From Apostichopus japonicus (Eukaryota > Echinodermata > Holothuroidea > Aspidochirotida > Stichopodidae), in contig NC_092575.1 in assembly GCF_037975245.1 (NCBI RefSeq), forward strand, positions 21,403,841-21,467,840: DNA of 64,000 bases, read 5' to 3'. Below, piece by piece: positions 25,301 through 37,500 of this stretch (the stretch's first letter is position 1; each line of letters starts with the position of its first letter). Under the pieces are notes generated by a model that worked only from the letters and a program-made list of their open reading frames with translations, searched no databases and was not told where the DNA came from. Made by a program: the position numbers and the translations under genes.

Positions 25301-28300
25301 GCAAAAAAATGGACAGAATTAATAAAAAGACGAACATTTGGAGACACTCTACTTTTGGGTAAAAGAACAAGAAGTTCCATTAAAAAGTCTTCTTATTTTC
25401 AACTCCTGTCATTTCACATTTGTCCATAAGTCTCCAACCCGTACATCTCTATAGTCATTAAATTTCTTACTGTCTATTGAATTATGATATTTACTTCAAA
25501 TGGCCTATATGGTAATACACCACATAAAAAATTCACAACACATTTGTTCAAACATTTTTTATTTTGTCAGGTCTAAGAATATCTGATTATTTGCATGGGT
25601 ATTCATAATTTCATAAAAATCCTTGAGGTCATAAGTTTTTCATCCAGGGATAGTTCAATTTTTCCCCCTGAAAACTCCTTTAATTAAGAGCTACTCTGAA
25701 TTAGAGCTAATATGAACAATTAGTTCAAGTTCATATGGGCCCTGTCAGTTATATGTACCTTTATTTAACAGATACAGGGTACATATATCACAGCATGGCA
25801 TACTGATATTCCTATAGGATATATCTGCCATGGTGAATTTACTATTTAGAGCAAAAGAAAAAATATGTGGCAGGCGTTGCAGACTAATTGGTAGTCTTGC
25901 TAAGACCAAAGTATGTACAGGCTTGTGTGCCTTCCCTTTTTCACAAAGCTATTTTCCCGTATCTATTGGCTGTACTCAGGCTGCCCAGAAAACTCCTGCA
26001 GCAACGCTTTAGATTGATACTAGGGTCTTGCACACTTATCCAAAGCTATCTTATGTTTTCCTTTGATTTTTGGCAGATTTGATTCAGAAAAGTGAAGAAG
26101 CCAATCAGGTTTGCCAATTGGGCCCACTTCCCCCAAAATGTTGATTCAAGCCCTGACTCCCTCAGTGAACAATCGAATTGACCTTAGATTGGTTTGTACA
26201 CTGCGAGACGGTCGCTAATTGTGTGGGAGAAACATGATCTCACATGACACGCAATTTCGTAACAATAATATGAATAAAGATTTTGTGGTTTGCATAATTT
26301 CACACCCCTCTTTGGAGAAATACCCAACACGCGTTTGTCTCGGACAGATCCTCGGGCATGTAAAATACAGTGGGCAAGCACATTCGTGATAGGCAGAAAC
26401 AGACTCTGTGGCATGTACAGTTTGCACGGGGAAAAAAAGAGTATTATTACAAACGACTTGGCCAAGACAAACTAATTGGTAAAAAGAGGTCATTTTACGA
26501 CCAAGGCAGGTCGATTACATAATCTCAAGAAACTTTTCCATGATAGCGTGCTATAGTTGAGGTCTATACAGACGACCTTCAAGCCCATCAACTTACTGGT
26601 GACAGTTCCCACCAGGGCTAGCACAAACTGCACTTCTTCATTCACCCCATCTGACATATCCTCTTCGTATGTGGCCAAGAAGCTCTCAAGTGTGTGACTG
26701 ACTACCGATAGAAAACTCTTCATTTGACTCTGTAAACATTAAAAATCATTAAGTCGTGGAATGACCTCATTTTATCTCACAAATTTTCTGACAAACAAGT
26801 CTCAAGTTAACAAACATTTCACCCAAGTGTAAAGTTAAGATGATGGCTATATATGAACAGTGATATTTTAACAAATTAGAAATACTTTCAGTTAGTCAGT
26901 CAGTAGAAAAGAGTGACAGAAAAAAGTATGGACATAACAGCAACTCTGTTCGGTGTTAATTATACCAAAACTGCAAATCTAAATTCACACAGTTTAAATT
27001 ATAGAGAATTAAATTTAAAAAAATGTTTTCATATGACTTTTTCAAATGATAATGTTGGATAGATAGGATAAGTCCCAATTAAAAGTCACTCACAGGTGCC
27101 ATATCTTGGTAGCTGATGTTTGGATGAAACAAACGTAAACAAAAAGGGGGAAAAAAGGTACACCTTGTCATAGAACTGGCAAGTACAAATGCCTAAAAAT
27201 GGTCATATATTATCAAATCTAGTTCAAATGTCATATTTTGCTACCACCTTATGAATATAAAACCCCTCCAACCAACACCCGGTGCCCTTCCATCACACAG
27301 ACCCTTTGTCTAGATGTGGGGTTCTGGACGCTCATCAATTTCTGCAAATACCTGGGGGAAAAAAACCTCTCAAAGCAGGCTACTGTTTGTAACCAGCAAA
27401 ATTTAGCATTCTAAAAGTTGGTGGCAGCAGACAAGAAATAATTAATAGTGTGTGGAGTTAAGGGCTCTGAACAGTTTGTCTCATTATAAAATAGTATTTT
27501 ATAAAATACTACAGTTCCATCCTGAGTACAAGAAACTGCTACACACCTTTGCACCTGTGGAGCGATGTGAACATTTTGCATAGCATTTTACTGGAATAAT
27601 GATTCCCTGATAGAGATTACATGTAAATTATATACGTACCCCTGCTAAAAGGTGTGGAATCATATGTTCCTGTTGAGAGGCCCGCCATAACAGTGTACAA
27701 CAGACAGCACCCATGCTAGCACAGTACTCAGACTGTAAAGAAAGCTGGTTGGAAACCTCGGACAATTCTGCTTGCATCTTTAATTTGCTCTGCATGGTGA
27801 CAAAAATATTATGTAAATGTGAAATGAAATGAAACGGTTACATTAAGATGTCGCCGATATGCTTGTGAGGGTCTATATTGCGTTGATGTGTGAAAATTTA
27901 ACACAAATAATTTCTTTACTTCTTCAGACATAAATTAATATAAAGAAAAAAATTATGATTGTAACATAAAATTAATTTATCTAACACAATTCCAGTCAAT
28001 CTAAGCCTTTTTTTTTTTTTTTGGCACACAAGGGGAGGTACAACTAGTGCAATATGCTTAAGAAAAATGGATAGTGTGAAAAAGAAATCTTACAAAAACA
28101 ACGAAAAACCACAAATAAGATACATTCACTGAAATGTCTGCATCTCAATTGAACAATTGATTGATGCCTTACAATCAAAAAATTAAACTAATAGTACCAA
28201 CTGGAAGTCAAATTTGAAAAATTAAACCACAAATTCCATACTAGTTATTTAAAATCCCTTCATTTTTTTTTTCTCTCTCTTTTTCTTTTCGATGAGATTG

Positions 28301-30069
28301 GCCTTTTCTTTAGCACAGTTGGGCTTCAGTTTCTATATAGTTTTTGGTTCAAACTTTGTGTTCATTTTTATGTGAAATAGTTGCTATTTTATGTTACCTA
28401 AAGAAAGGGTAATCATGGTAAAAAAAACTTATCAAAAAACTTAACAAAAGTTCATCAACACATTATCGACTTACTTCTCTCTCCAGATCACACTCTGATT
28501 TCAGAGCTTCACATCTTGACTGAAGGTGGTTTTGTCTCTGGTGATTTTGCTCTAAACTTGATTCAGAATTAGCTAATGCTGGAATGGGGGGAAAAAATAT
28601 TTATTCTTCGCAGGTATGTTTCAATGAAATGATTAAAAAATTTGTGTTTTTGATAATGTTAATCAATTGGAAAAAAAGTTTACTCTCTTTTGTACATGTA
28701 TAAATTGTTATGTCTCATTATGAATTCTTTAAACACGGCTTTGAAATGATACTGGTATCAAAACCCTGTACTTTGTGAAAGCTACTCACAGAAATTAATT
28801 AATAGTGAAGGCATGAGTGAAACACAGTAATCAAGCACTGGAATGACTCGATATGCAGCCTATGTAAACTGTAGCCACCACTGTTCCCCCCCCCCATCCC
28901 CTCCCCAAAATCTTCACTGTACTGTAGCAACCCTCTCAGCTTGTTATAATTCATTACTTAAACCATACATGACTATCAATCTAGTCCACTCTAGTAATTA
29001 TAATGCATGTTGATGTGCATATGGATGCTTAAACATCTCCACATTATCTAGCAATGGTGTAAAGAGCAGCTGATGATGATCATTTTAAGTACAGTAATTA
29101 ATAGCGACACACTAACATTATAATAAAAAATTTGATAGAATAAAAAAAATATTGAATATCACACCTTCATGAAGTTCTCTTGAATATTCTCTGCATTTAG
29201 ATACCTCAGGCTGTAACTTGTTCAACATTCTCTTGTTTGCTGATATCTCCACTTGTAACTTATGGAGGTCACTTTCAGACACCATCACATGACCTCTTCT
29301 CTGATATTTCTGTACATTAGTAAAATAGATAATCAGAAAGCCAAATGGTTGAGTGATTCCTTGTCATATTTTACATCAAAACAGTCAACAATAACAGTGG
29401 CCAAAGGCCCCAGGAATATGAAGTGACCAGTGCTAATGCAAATTTGAACAGACATATCAACATATCAAGTTCATTCACATTTTACTTTAAGTGTTTGTGT
29501 TCACATGGTTTTATTCCTTTTGCCTTTGTCAGAGAATCAAAAACACAGAAATAAACATCTTAACATTCTGCATTACATTTAGTTTTTGAATATATTCTTA
29601 CAAGGTCCTGTATATTTCTTTGTGAGAAATAAGTGACCTTTTCTATCATTTTGTGCTAGTTACATAGTGTTTCTATCTTTGCACTTTAGTAGCATCTTAA
29701 TTTGCCATTTTCAATAGCATTGTTAGGTTGTTATGATAGCAGGTAACATTAATAATATATTACAAAGATGAGAAATCTATTTTACTAACCCAAACTTTAT
29801 ATGAAGTACATGCTGTAATTTGTTATCCAAATTTAAATGAGTAACATTTACAGGATTGAATGAATGAATGAAGTAAATGAGTTAGACCTAAAGGAAGTTC
29901 TAAGATACTTGAAAATCACACAATACTCCCTTTAAAATTCAAACAAAGGTTCTAATTAAACCAAAGATATCTTATTTCTCACCTCTTCTTCTAAAGTCAA
30001 TTTCAATTGATTCCATTCACTTGCAAGACACTGCACATTTTCATTTGCTGTTTGCACAAGATCCTCCAT
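22326..30069 (-). CDS. HSF2BP: HSF2BP/MEILB2-like meiotic BRCA2-localising protein (one internal exon not found)
   Basis: HSF2BP binds BRCA2 and BRME1 and brings recombinases to meiotic double-strand breaks in the nucleus. Exons on the minus strand, all with AG/GT junctions: 30069-29983, 29309-29165, 28578-28475, 27789-27640, 26729-26597, 25287-25164, 24534-24431, and terminal 22433-22326 (stop TAG). Phases agree through exon 7 (282 codons). Residues 1-130 are coiled-coil-like (heptads in exons 2-4). Diagnostic blocks follow: QSEYCASMGAVCCTLLW (131-147), HTLESF...EVQFVLALVGTVT (exon 5), NVAASAVGREFLSKSS (207-222) and ALYNLSINQTGLKSL (exon 7), each aligning with vertebrate HSF2BP and its armadillo-type domain. 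Exon 7 ends in phase 1 but the last exon reads best in phase 0, and ~50 family residues are missing between them, so an exon lies unseen in 22.4-24.4 kb. The start is the first ATG of exon 1. Head to head with the phosphatase gene. Confidence 0.88.
23938..24018. repeat. 22-bp tandem repeat, ~3.7 copies
   Basis: The unit CACCAAAGAAGGAATAGGCC plus CT repeats at 23,938, 23,960, 23,982 and (partial) 24,004 with almost no divergence. It lies in the last visible intron of the HSF2BP-like gene. Confidence 0.95.
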
Positions 30070-31574
30070 CTTTGTACTGAGGGCATTTTATAAGTTTCAA
30101 GGATGTGTTCAACGTAGGACTAGGCTTACCTATAATAAAACTGAAGGAAAGAGAGCACAACTGAAATAAGTACCTTATAATTTGAGGAATTCTTTGTACT
30201 GACTACCACTTGACATTTACACTAGGACTGAATCATACCAGGATGTACAATTATTCATAAAACTGACTTGATAGAACTAGCCAACTAAAATGATACATTT
30301 TTTAAAGTTGGGTTTGAGTTTTATTGTAGTGTTACTGTTAGACCTAGACATTTAGAAATGCATTTCAACCAAAATGGTTTCATTCTTTCCTTGAATGTCT
30401 CTAATGTTATACTTAGAAAGAAATGTAGTAAATCTTGATTCTAGGGATTTTGATTATTACGTGAAAATGGCAAACCTAACACTAAACGTAACATAAACTG
30501 TCCTAACCTAAGTCACTGTAGTGTAACGCGTCGAAAGGTCTAACATTTGTCATAGCCTAACGTAGGCCTAGTCCTAAACTTCCTAAGGCCTAACCTAGGC
30601 CTAACGGCTATACTGCACAAAGGCCTATGCCTAGGCCATAGTTAAACTTAATCGCTAAAAACAAACACATAGGCCTACAGTTGTCTTTAATTTTAAATCA
30701 AATTGATTTTTAAAGTTAGTGCACCAAGGTTAATGAGAGAATTCAAAATACTAGGCTAGGCCTGCCAGGCGGTACTGTACATATTTGTCAACTTTTCCAA
30801 TTGGTTTACTACACTCCCAGCTTATGACGTCAGGTGGTGGTTGCTTCATGACACTTTTCTCGTTGTAGCATATTAGAGTTCCTTTATACTAATAAAGGAA
30901 CTCTGGTGCATGTCAGAATCTAAATATACGGCTCTGGTGCATGTAGGGTAACAGCGCCAAATTTGTTTGTTTTCCCTCAAAATCTTCATGCAAATATATT
31001 TTCTTTCTTTTTAAAATTGGGGTGCATTAGCAAAATTTATGAATACACAACAATCGTTGTGTATTGTGTATTGTGCTTAATTTTTTTTTTTGTGAGGTTG
31101 AAAAAGAGGAAACCCCGACCCCCGCGCCCGACCACACACATAAAAGACCGACTGAGTGACAGATCTCGGCCTTTTACAAAATGGGGGGGGGGGGTGGTCT
31201 TAGATAAGTCGCGTGTACAGCTAGTAGAAAATTGATTTACGTCAACAGAAGTTGCATCTTTCATCATCGAATTAGAGCGCTATAATGTTTGATGAAAGCA
31301 ATCTATGTTTGTCCAAGATTGCATTTAACCAAACTGACGGCATGTCAGAGTCGGGTTATAAAAGATATCATCTTCCTTCAGAAAGTTTGTGTTTTACTTA
31401 TGACACAATTCTCTAACGTACATTTTCTGAGTGACAAAAACCAACAACACACCATGCAACCTTTAGCCACTGCATGACACTTTCAAGGAACAAGTACCGG
31501 TATTCTAGAAAGTAGTAGAGTGAAAACCGTCATCGCTATATTTATTACGCAGTCGCAGTGAGTAATCTAAAACA
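30070..31574. promoter_or_regulatory. divergent intergenic region between HSF2BP-like and PLPP-like genes
   Basis: The two start codons face away from each other across 1,505 bp, so both promoters (and 5' UTRs) must lie here or in unseen upstream exons. About 30,470-30,680 is dense in CCTAACC, TAGGCCTA and CCTAGGCC words. A perfect 13-bp-stem hairpin (AGAGTTCCTTTAT, 4-nt loop, inverse) sits at 30,875-30,904. No TATA box stands out. The G-run at 31,182-31,193 and the stretch 31,100-31,200 look repeat-derived. Promoter function is inferred from gene layout only. Confidence 0.6.
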
Positions 31575-34500
31575 ATGCGAAGTGAAGCAGATGAAACGAC
31601 TGAACTACAAGATATAAGTGTTAATTCAGAAGTTCCTTCGCTGACGTTGAATACTGCGAAAATGGCGAATAAATGTTGTCAGTGTTTCTTAATGTGTGGG
31701 ACGATGTTCCTTGACATCGCTGCATTTGCAATTGGTAAGTCACGTTCATATGAACAATTTAAGCCAGGATTTTATTGGTGAAAATTGACCGTTTCATGAT
31801 GTTTATGAAGATGCCGTCTGCTGCGATGTTCCGTCTGCTGAACCACCTTACTACAGTATATGTATAGGCTATAGTAACATTTTACGTTACATCGTTATGA
31901 CAGCATACAGAATGCAAGCGTACAGACTACAGTAAGTTGTTGTGGTGGACTAGTTCAGCGAATACATGATCGGTTTCGCTCAATATTACTGCGAGTTGTG
32001 CAAGGAAATGCACATCGTTGCTGGTGTTTGCTAAAAGTTAGATATCAATGAGACTTAATAGGAGATTAAAAAGAATCGAGGTCATCGAAAATAGGCCCCT
32101 TTAGTTAAATTTCCTTTTACTAGGCTAGGGGCGACTTGGGCCTAAAGTTTGACCTAATTTGAGTAACTTAGGCTATGTTAGAGTGAGTTAGACTAAAACT
32201 ACTAAGAAGTTATCACAGAGCATAAGTTACATGAAATTTGGTAAGTTCTGAAGAGCATCCATCTGGCTGTTGCAATTTTCATATTAGTGGTATGTCTATT
32301 GAACAAATCATCCTTCTAGAGAATGCGAAGAACCATATCTCACAGCTTTTTCCCGAATCCTTTTATGAAAACCTTCAGCTAAGGTACAGGGAACAATTGT
32401 GCCTGCCTTTTGTCCTGTGTGCCCAGGACCTTGTGTCTGAATACTGCACCATGTGTTCTTTACACTGATGCCCAGCTCAAGGAAATTACACATACATTTT
32501 CCTTAGTGTATTTTTTTCACATTAAATCTAATTCCTCATTGGTGTGGAACTAAATCAATATTTAGGTTACAGTATTCCTAATTTAACATTACAAGTCTCC
32601 ACAAACAATAAGGCGAAGGTAGTTAGGACATTTTCACAAGTAGCCATTTAATTTACAGACACGTCTTTTAACAATCAACAATTTATCTTTATTTTGACTT
32701 ACTGTACCCTTGGCAACACCTTTCATTCCATGAAGGAACAGTACCATTATCTATTTGGTAGTAATTCAACACCCTAATGCATACTAATTGAGATTACAAA
32801 GCACTAGATGTGCAAAAGCCTATAAATTTTAGCAAAGTGCTAATTAAACCATTATATTCCCCTCACCACTCACATTAATGGTGTAAAACAATGAGTTCAT
32901 TATATTCTTGCAAGAAATTACATGGTTAACAAAAATAATGCAACCTTTTTGATTTGTTGGTGCGTACTGTCTCTCTAGACATTGTTTGGTTAAAATAATC
33001 GATCTATGTAGATTTAATTCACAGTTTATTTCCAGTGTACATAATTGAATCATTCCATGTTAAATAAAAGAACTTAGCGAAATTTTGATTATTTGTTGAA
33101 ATAAAAAACTATGTACCTGTAAATAAGTTTAAGGTTTTGGTCTTTATCTAAATCAATTTAAATCAGTGATCATACTTAAAATAATTAGTCCTGGTCATTA
33201 CCCTACTAAACTTATTCTATTGCATAGTCTGAATGTTTAACAAATTCACTGGCTAAATATGACTCGCTATTAAATGTTGAAGTATCAGTTAATCAGATGT
33301 AATTTAATAATGTTTTATATCAAGTCTTATATTTTGAGAATTCAAGGGATGACTTGATATTTTCCAATCTTCTTGGTAATGTAACACTCTGCAATTAATA
33401 CACTTGGATTATTTCTTAAAGACAGGGCTCTTAATTACTGTAACAGTATGCAAAATGTACCAAGGGAACAGTTGAGTCTTCAAATCTTCTGTAGCATTTT
33501 CCGAACGCTGTGAAGTTTGTCTCTCATTGCATACTATCATTTCCCATGTAGAAAAACTGGTATACATCTTTGGACTTGTACAGGAACTTGACCATTTTGT
33601 ACAGCATTTTGTACAGCAATACTGGGTAAATTATTCCCTGGTACTTTCCTACACTTTTATTATCTCAGAATACATAGTGTCAATATAGTTCATCCTGTAC
33701 TTGCACTTGTTTTCGGCAACCTTTTGCTTTTGGTGCTGTAATAATAAACATGTATGCTAACACAAATAAGGTATACCTTACAGTAATGGTGAACATTGCC
33801 AGTCGTTGCCCTTGTTCTCAAATGATGCCTTCATTGTTCTCAACTGCGTTAGAAAATGAAAGTTACTTCCTCGCTGATGTTCGTCAGGATGCAGTAAAAA
33901 TTACACATTTGCTAAATTACTTCCAGGAACCTTTCAGCCAAAAGTAAACTAATCAACTTGCATCAGGCAGGTCATTACTAATTGACAGAGAAGAGTTCTT
34001 TTAAAACACTTCATTGTTAAACTTTTCCAAGAATCGAAATGGTGTATTCATGAAAGGTGATGGTTGTTTTTATCATTTTTTTTTAAATGTAAGATGTTAA
34101 ATTATTTTGATTCTGTACATGATTAGACAACGTTCAGCCTTTACAAAAAAAGTTCCTACATTTTGATGTGTTCAAACCTGGAAATATTTATTCAGGGAAT
34201 AATTTATCCAGTATTGCATCCCAAAATGCTATAATGCAAAATTGTCAAGTTGCTATACAATTGGAAAGGTCTAAGCAGTTTTCTACACTGGAACTATAGT
34301 ATTCAGTGAGAGAAAAAATTCAGAGTCTTTGAAAATGAGACTGTAGCACACATAATTTGAACCCTAACTTCCTCCCTGTTATCTTTAGATTTGCTTAGCC
34401 GATTAGCAAAGTCTATTGTTCATAGAAACCTGAGAGTGAAATCTCTGCAGGATATGAAACAGAAATTCAAACACATTTATGATATGTCGATCATACATTA

Positions 34501-37500
34501 ATGATTAAACTATGTCACTGTTTAATAGAGATTCAAGAAAAAACAGTTCACAATATCACCGTGAAAATATAATGCATTTAAAAAATGATGTAATGCTATT
34601 GTTTTAGTTTACTCCTCATGCGAATATGAGTATAAATTTAGTTTCTTGTTTATAATCGTACAAAGTAAGTAACATGGAGGAAAGCATAGGATGAGGTTAA
34701 GAAGCAGGTCTTTCATAGAACTTTCTGGCATTGCATCCCAAAGAATAATTAAGATTTTAAAAGAAGAAAGAAAATCAAAATCAAACAAGAGTAGCCAATT
34801 AAAAAACTAATTATACACTTGTATTTAAGCAAAGCAACTCCAGAAGTTAAAAGCAACAATTTAAAATCCTTCACAAAGACAAAAGCATGAATCCTACAAA
34901 CTTTAACAAAATGGTCTGGGCTACAAAGGGGTTTATTTATGTGATTTTGATTAAAAGCTAACAACAGAAATTGAATTTGGAATATGCACAGGCAATGAAT
35001 TCCAAGGAGTTTGGCCAATTTTCAATGAAAGTCTAAAGATAGCAGGAGGATGCTGCCAAGTTGTAGGCTTGCCAAGGATGTTTGTATTTAGAACTACTGA
35101 GACTACTTCATCTTTGACATCAGGAGAGCAAGTAGTAAGGGCACAAAAATATTTAAAAATAATAAGCCTAGTACCTTAAAGATAACTCTCTCTGCATGCC
35201 TAACTCTTCACCTTCTAAATGTAACTGCAAATGTGTGTTTCATGTGGCTACATGTATACTTTTATAATGCAATATGTATGCAATACTTACATCAGTTTGG
35301 GCCAAGACTGAGCCTAAGACACTGACAGATACATATATTTACCTTAAAGCACTGTATACCAAGTAAAAAACAAAATAAAATACATGTGAAATCTTAAAGC
35401 AGAAATTGTTACAACTTAATTTTCAAGTTAACAGAAGGAAAACTTTTCAGACTTATCACCATTGACATTTATGAATCACCTGGTAATTTGTACCCCTCCA
35501 ATGAACAAAAATAAAAAGAGTCAGGAGCCAGTGATTCAAGCCATATTAAGATAGGAGGTACTTAAAGTTATTTACACAAGGGAAGCCAGAATTAATTACC
35601 TTATTTCTGGTTTGAGTCGGTCATATCCTGGAGACCATCATAACAAGATTAGAAACTTGCACAACGATGTCTTAAAACTGTTTCTGTTTTCTTGTATTCG
35701 TAATTCTCTTTTCTAGCGCACATAATAACTATCCGATGGGATTGATTAATTTATTTAAAATTCCTTTGAGATGAAGAAGCTGCTTCATTAAATTATAAAA
35801 GCAGCTGTTATTGATTTAGAGAAAATTAAGAATGTTTCATCATTATATATCTCTATGATACAGTTATTTTCATTTAAAAATTATATGAAAATTGTGTATA
35901 TTGAACTTGAAACAAATGTAGGAAACCATCAGGCTGGTTTCCCAAAATGTGATTGCTTAATATGTCACAAATGGCCTCCTCTCGTATTTTGAGGTTTGAC
36001 TTTGTTTGAGCATGTGGACGAAGTCATGCACCTCCATTTTGCTATTTTTAAAATTTTTTTAGATTTATCTGCAAAGCTGTTCATCTAAATCTGCTCAATT
36101 ATCAGTCACTCTTCAGTGCCGACATCTAAAATACTTAACTGTACGCTCAGCTTCATACCCACCCTACCCCTACCCCTAATAGAAACCACCTACCATACAC
36201 TGTAGTCATTTGCAACCACCCCAACTCCACTTCCTGATACCGAAACCATGTTCTACCTATTTTAAGTCAACTAAACATCTTTGAAACATTTTATTTTTTC
36301 AGTATTGGTCCCGGTCCTTATATTCCGTCTTCCTGGGATTGAGGTTCCAGTGTTCCACAGAGGATTCTTCTGTAACGATGACTCGCTGGGTTATCCATAT
36401 AACGACTCTACTGTACCTGCTATTGTCATGTATGCTGTTGGCATCGGACTAACCACCATACTGGTAAGTACGGGTGGTTCCTCTCATTGGCTTTAATCTC
36501 TTTAATTAATTGGGTTTTCACAATTTTAGTAGCGGTATCGGCTACAGTGGCACACTATCACCATATATATTCCCAAATCTAACCAACCACTAACAACCAA
36601 CAAAAAATTATTTTGAAGATTTATTTCCAAGTGTAATACAAGAAACGAGATTGGACAAACTTTTGGGGCACTACCATTGTCCTCCAGTTTCCAAAAGACT
36701 TAGGGTACTCTTCTTTCCAAATTACAACTTTCCTGCACCAATAACTGGCCAATTAGTTGTTCTGTGTATTATTTATTCCTCCCTTCCTGTGCAATCTCTG
36801 TGCAATCTCTGCATACAGATGTACAGTATCGACACTTTGAAGTTAAAATGTCTCTTTATATTTGCTCCAGTTTCAACATTGCAATTTGGTATTTTTTGCA
36901 TGATTTTTTGTTCTGCTTTTTTCCCTTTATATTTATATTTCTTTAAATTTACTTTGCTTTCAGTTCAGAAACTAATTGCTCTTTTTTATTGTTTCTCAAT
37001 ATCTTTTCTGTAAAGCCTGTCCTCGGCTTGTAGCATAAAGACTTGTAAACTTTCTTAGGGTTGCTTCTATAAGCACAATTTTTGTTATCAATTTTCTGGC
37101 ATACATATTTCAATTGATAAGAGATCAATTTCCTTTTCATCAGTGGGATGAACTTTTGACTGCTTTTGACTGTATGTTACTGCAGTACTAGTAGTCAGTG
37201 CTGATGATACACAGGTTTTGCCCTTGGAACTGACAAATAATTTCGGTGACTAGTCTCTTCCTGTCATATGCTTCATGGGAAGGCTTTTTAGGAAAACGAA
37301 AACCCACCGTTAACTCTGTATATAAACATCATTTCCTGCTTCGTCTATCAAGCTGTTAACTATACCAGACATACATGCTTGAAACAAACTTCAAATATGC
37401 ATGAGGATATAGAATTTTACTAGCTCAAACATAATCATAGCATAGTCAAGTGTTGAATTACTTAAAGTACTTAAGTACTTAAGTACTTTCAAACTTCTCC

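Noticed and set aside
25830-26082. Nested plus-strand gene in an HSF2BP intron
   Set aside because: Two overlapping open frames without recognisable motifs or splice support.
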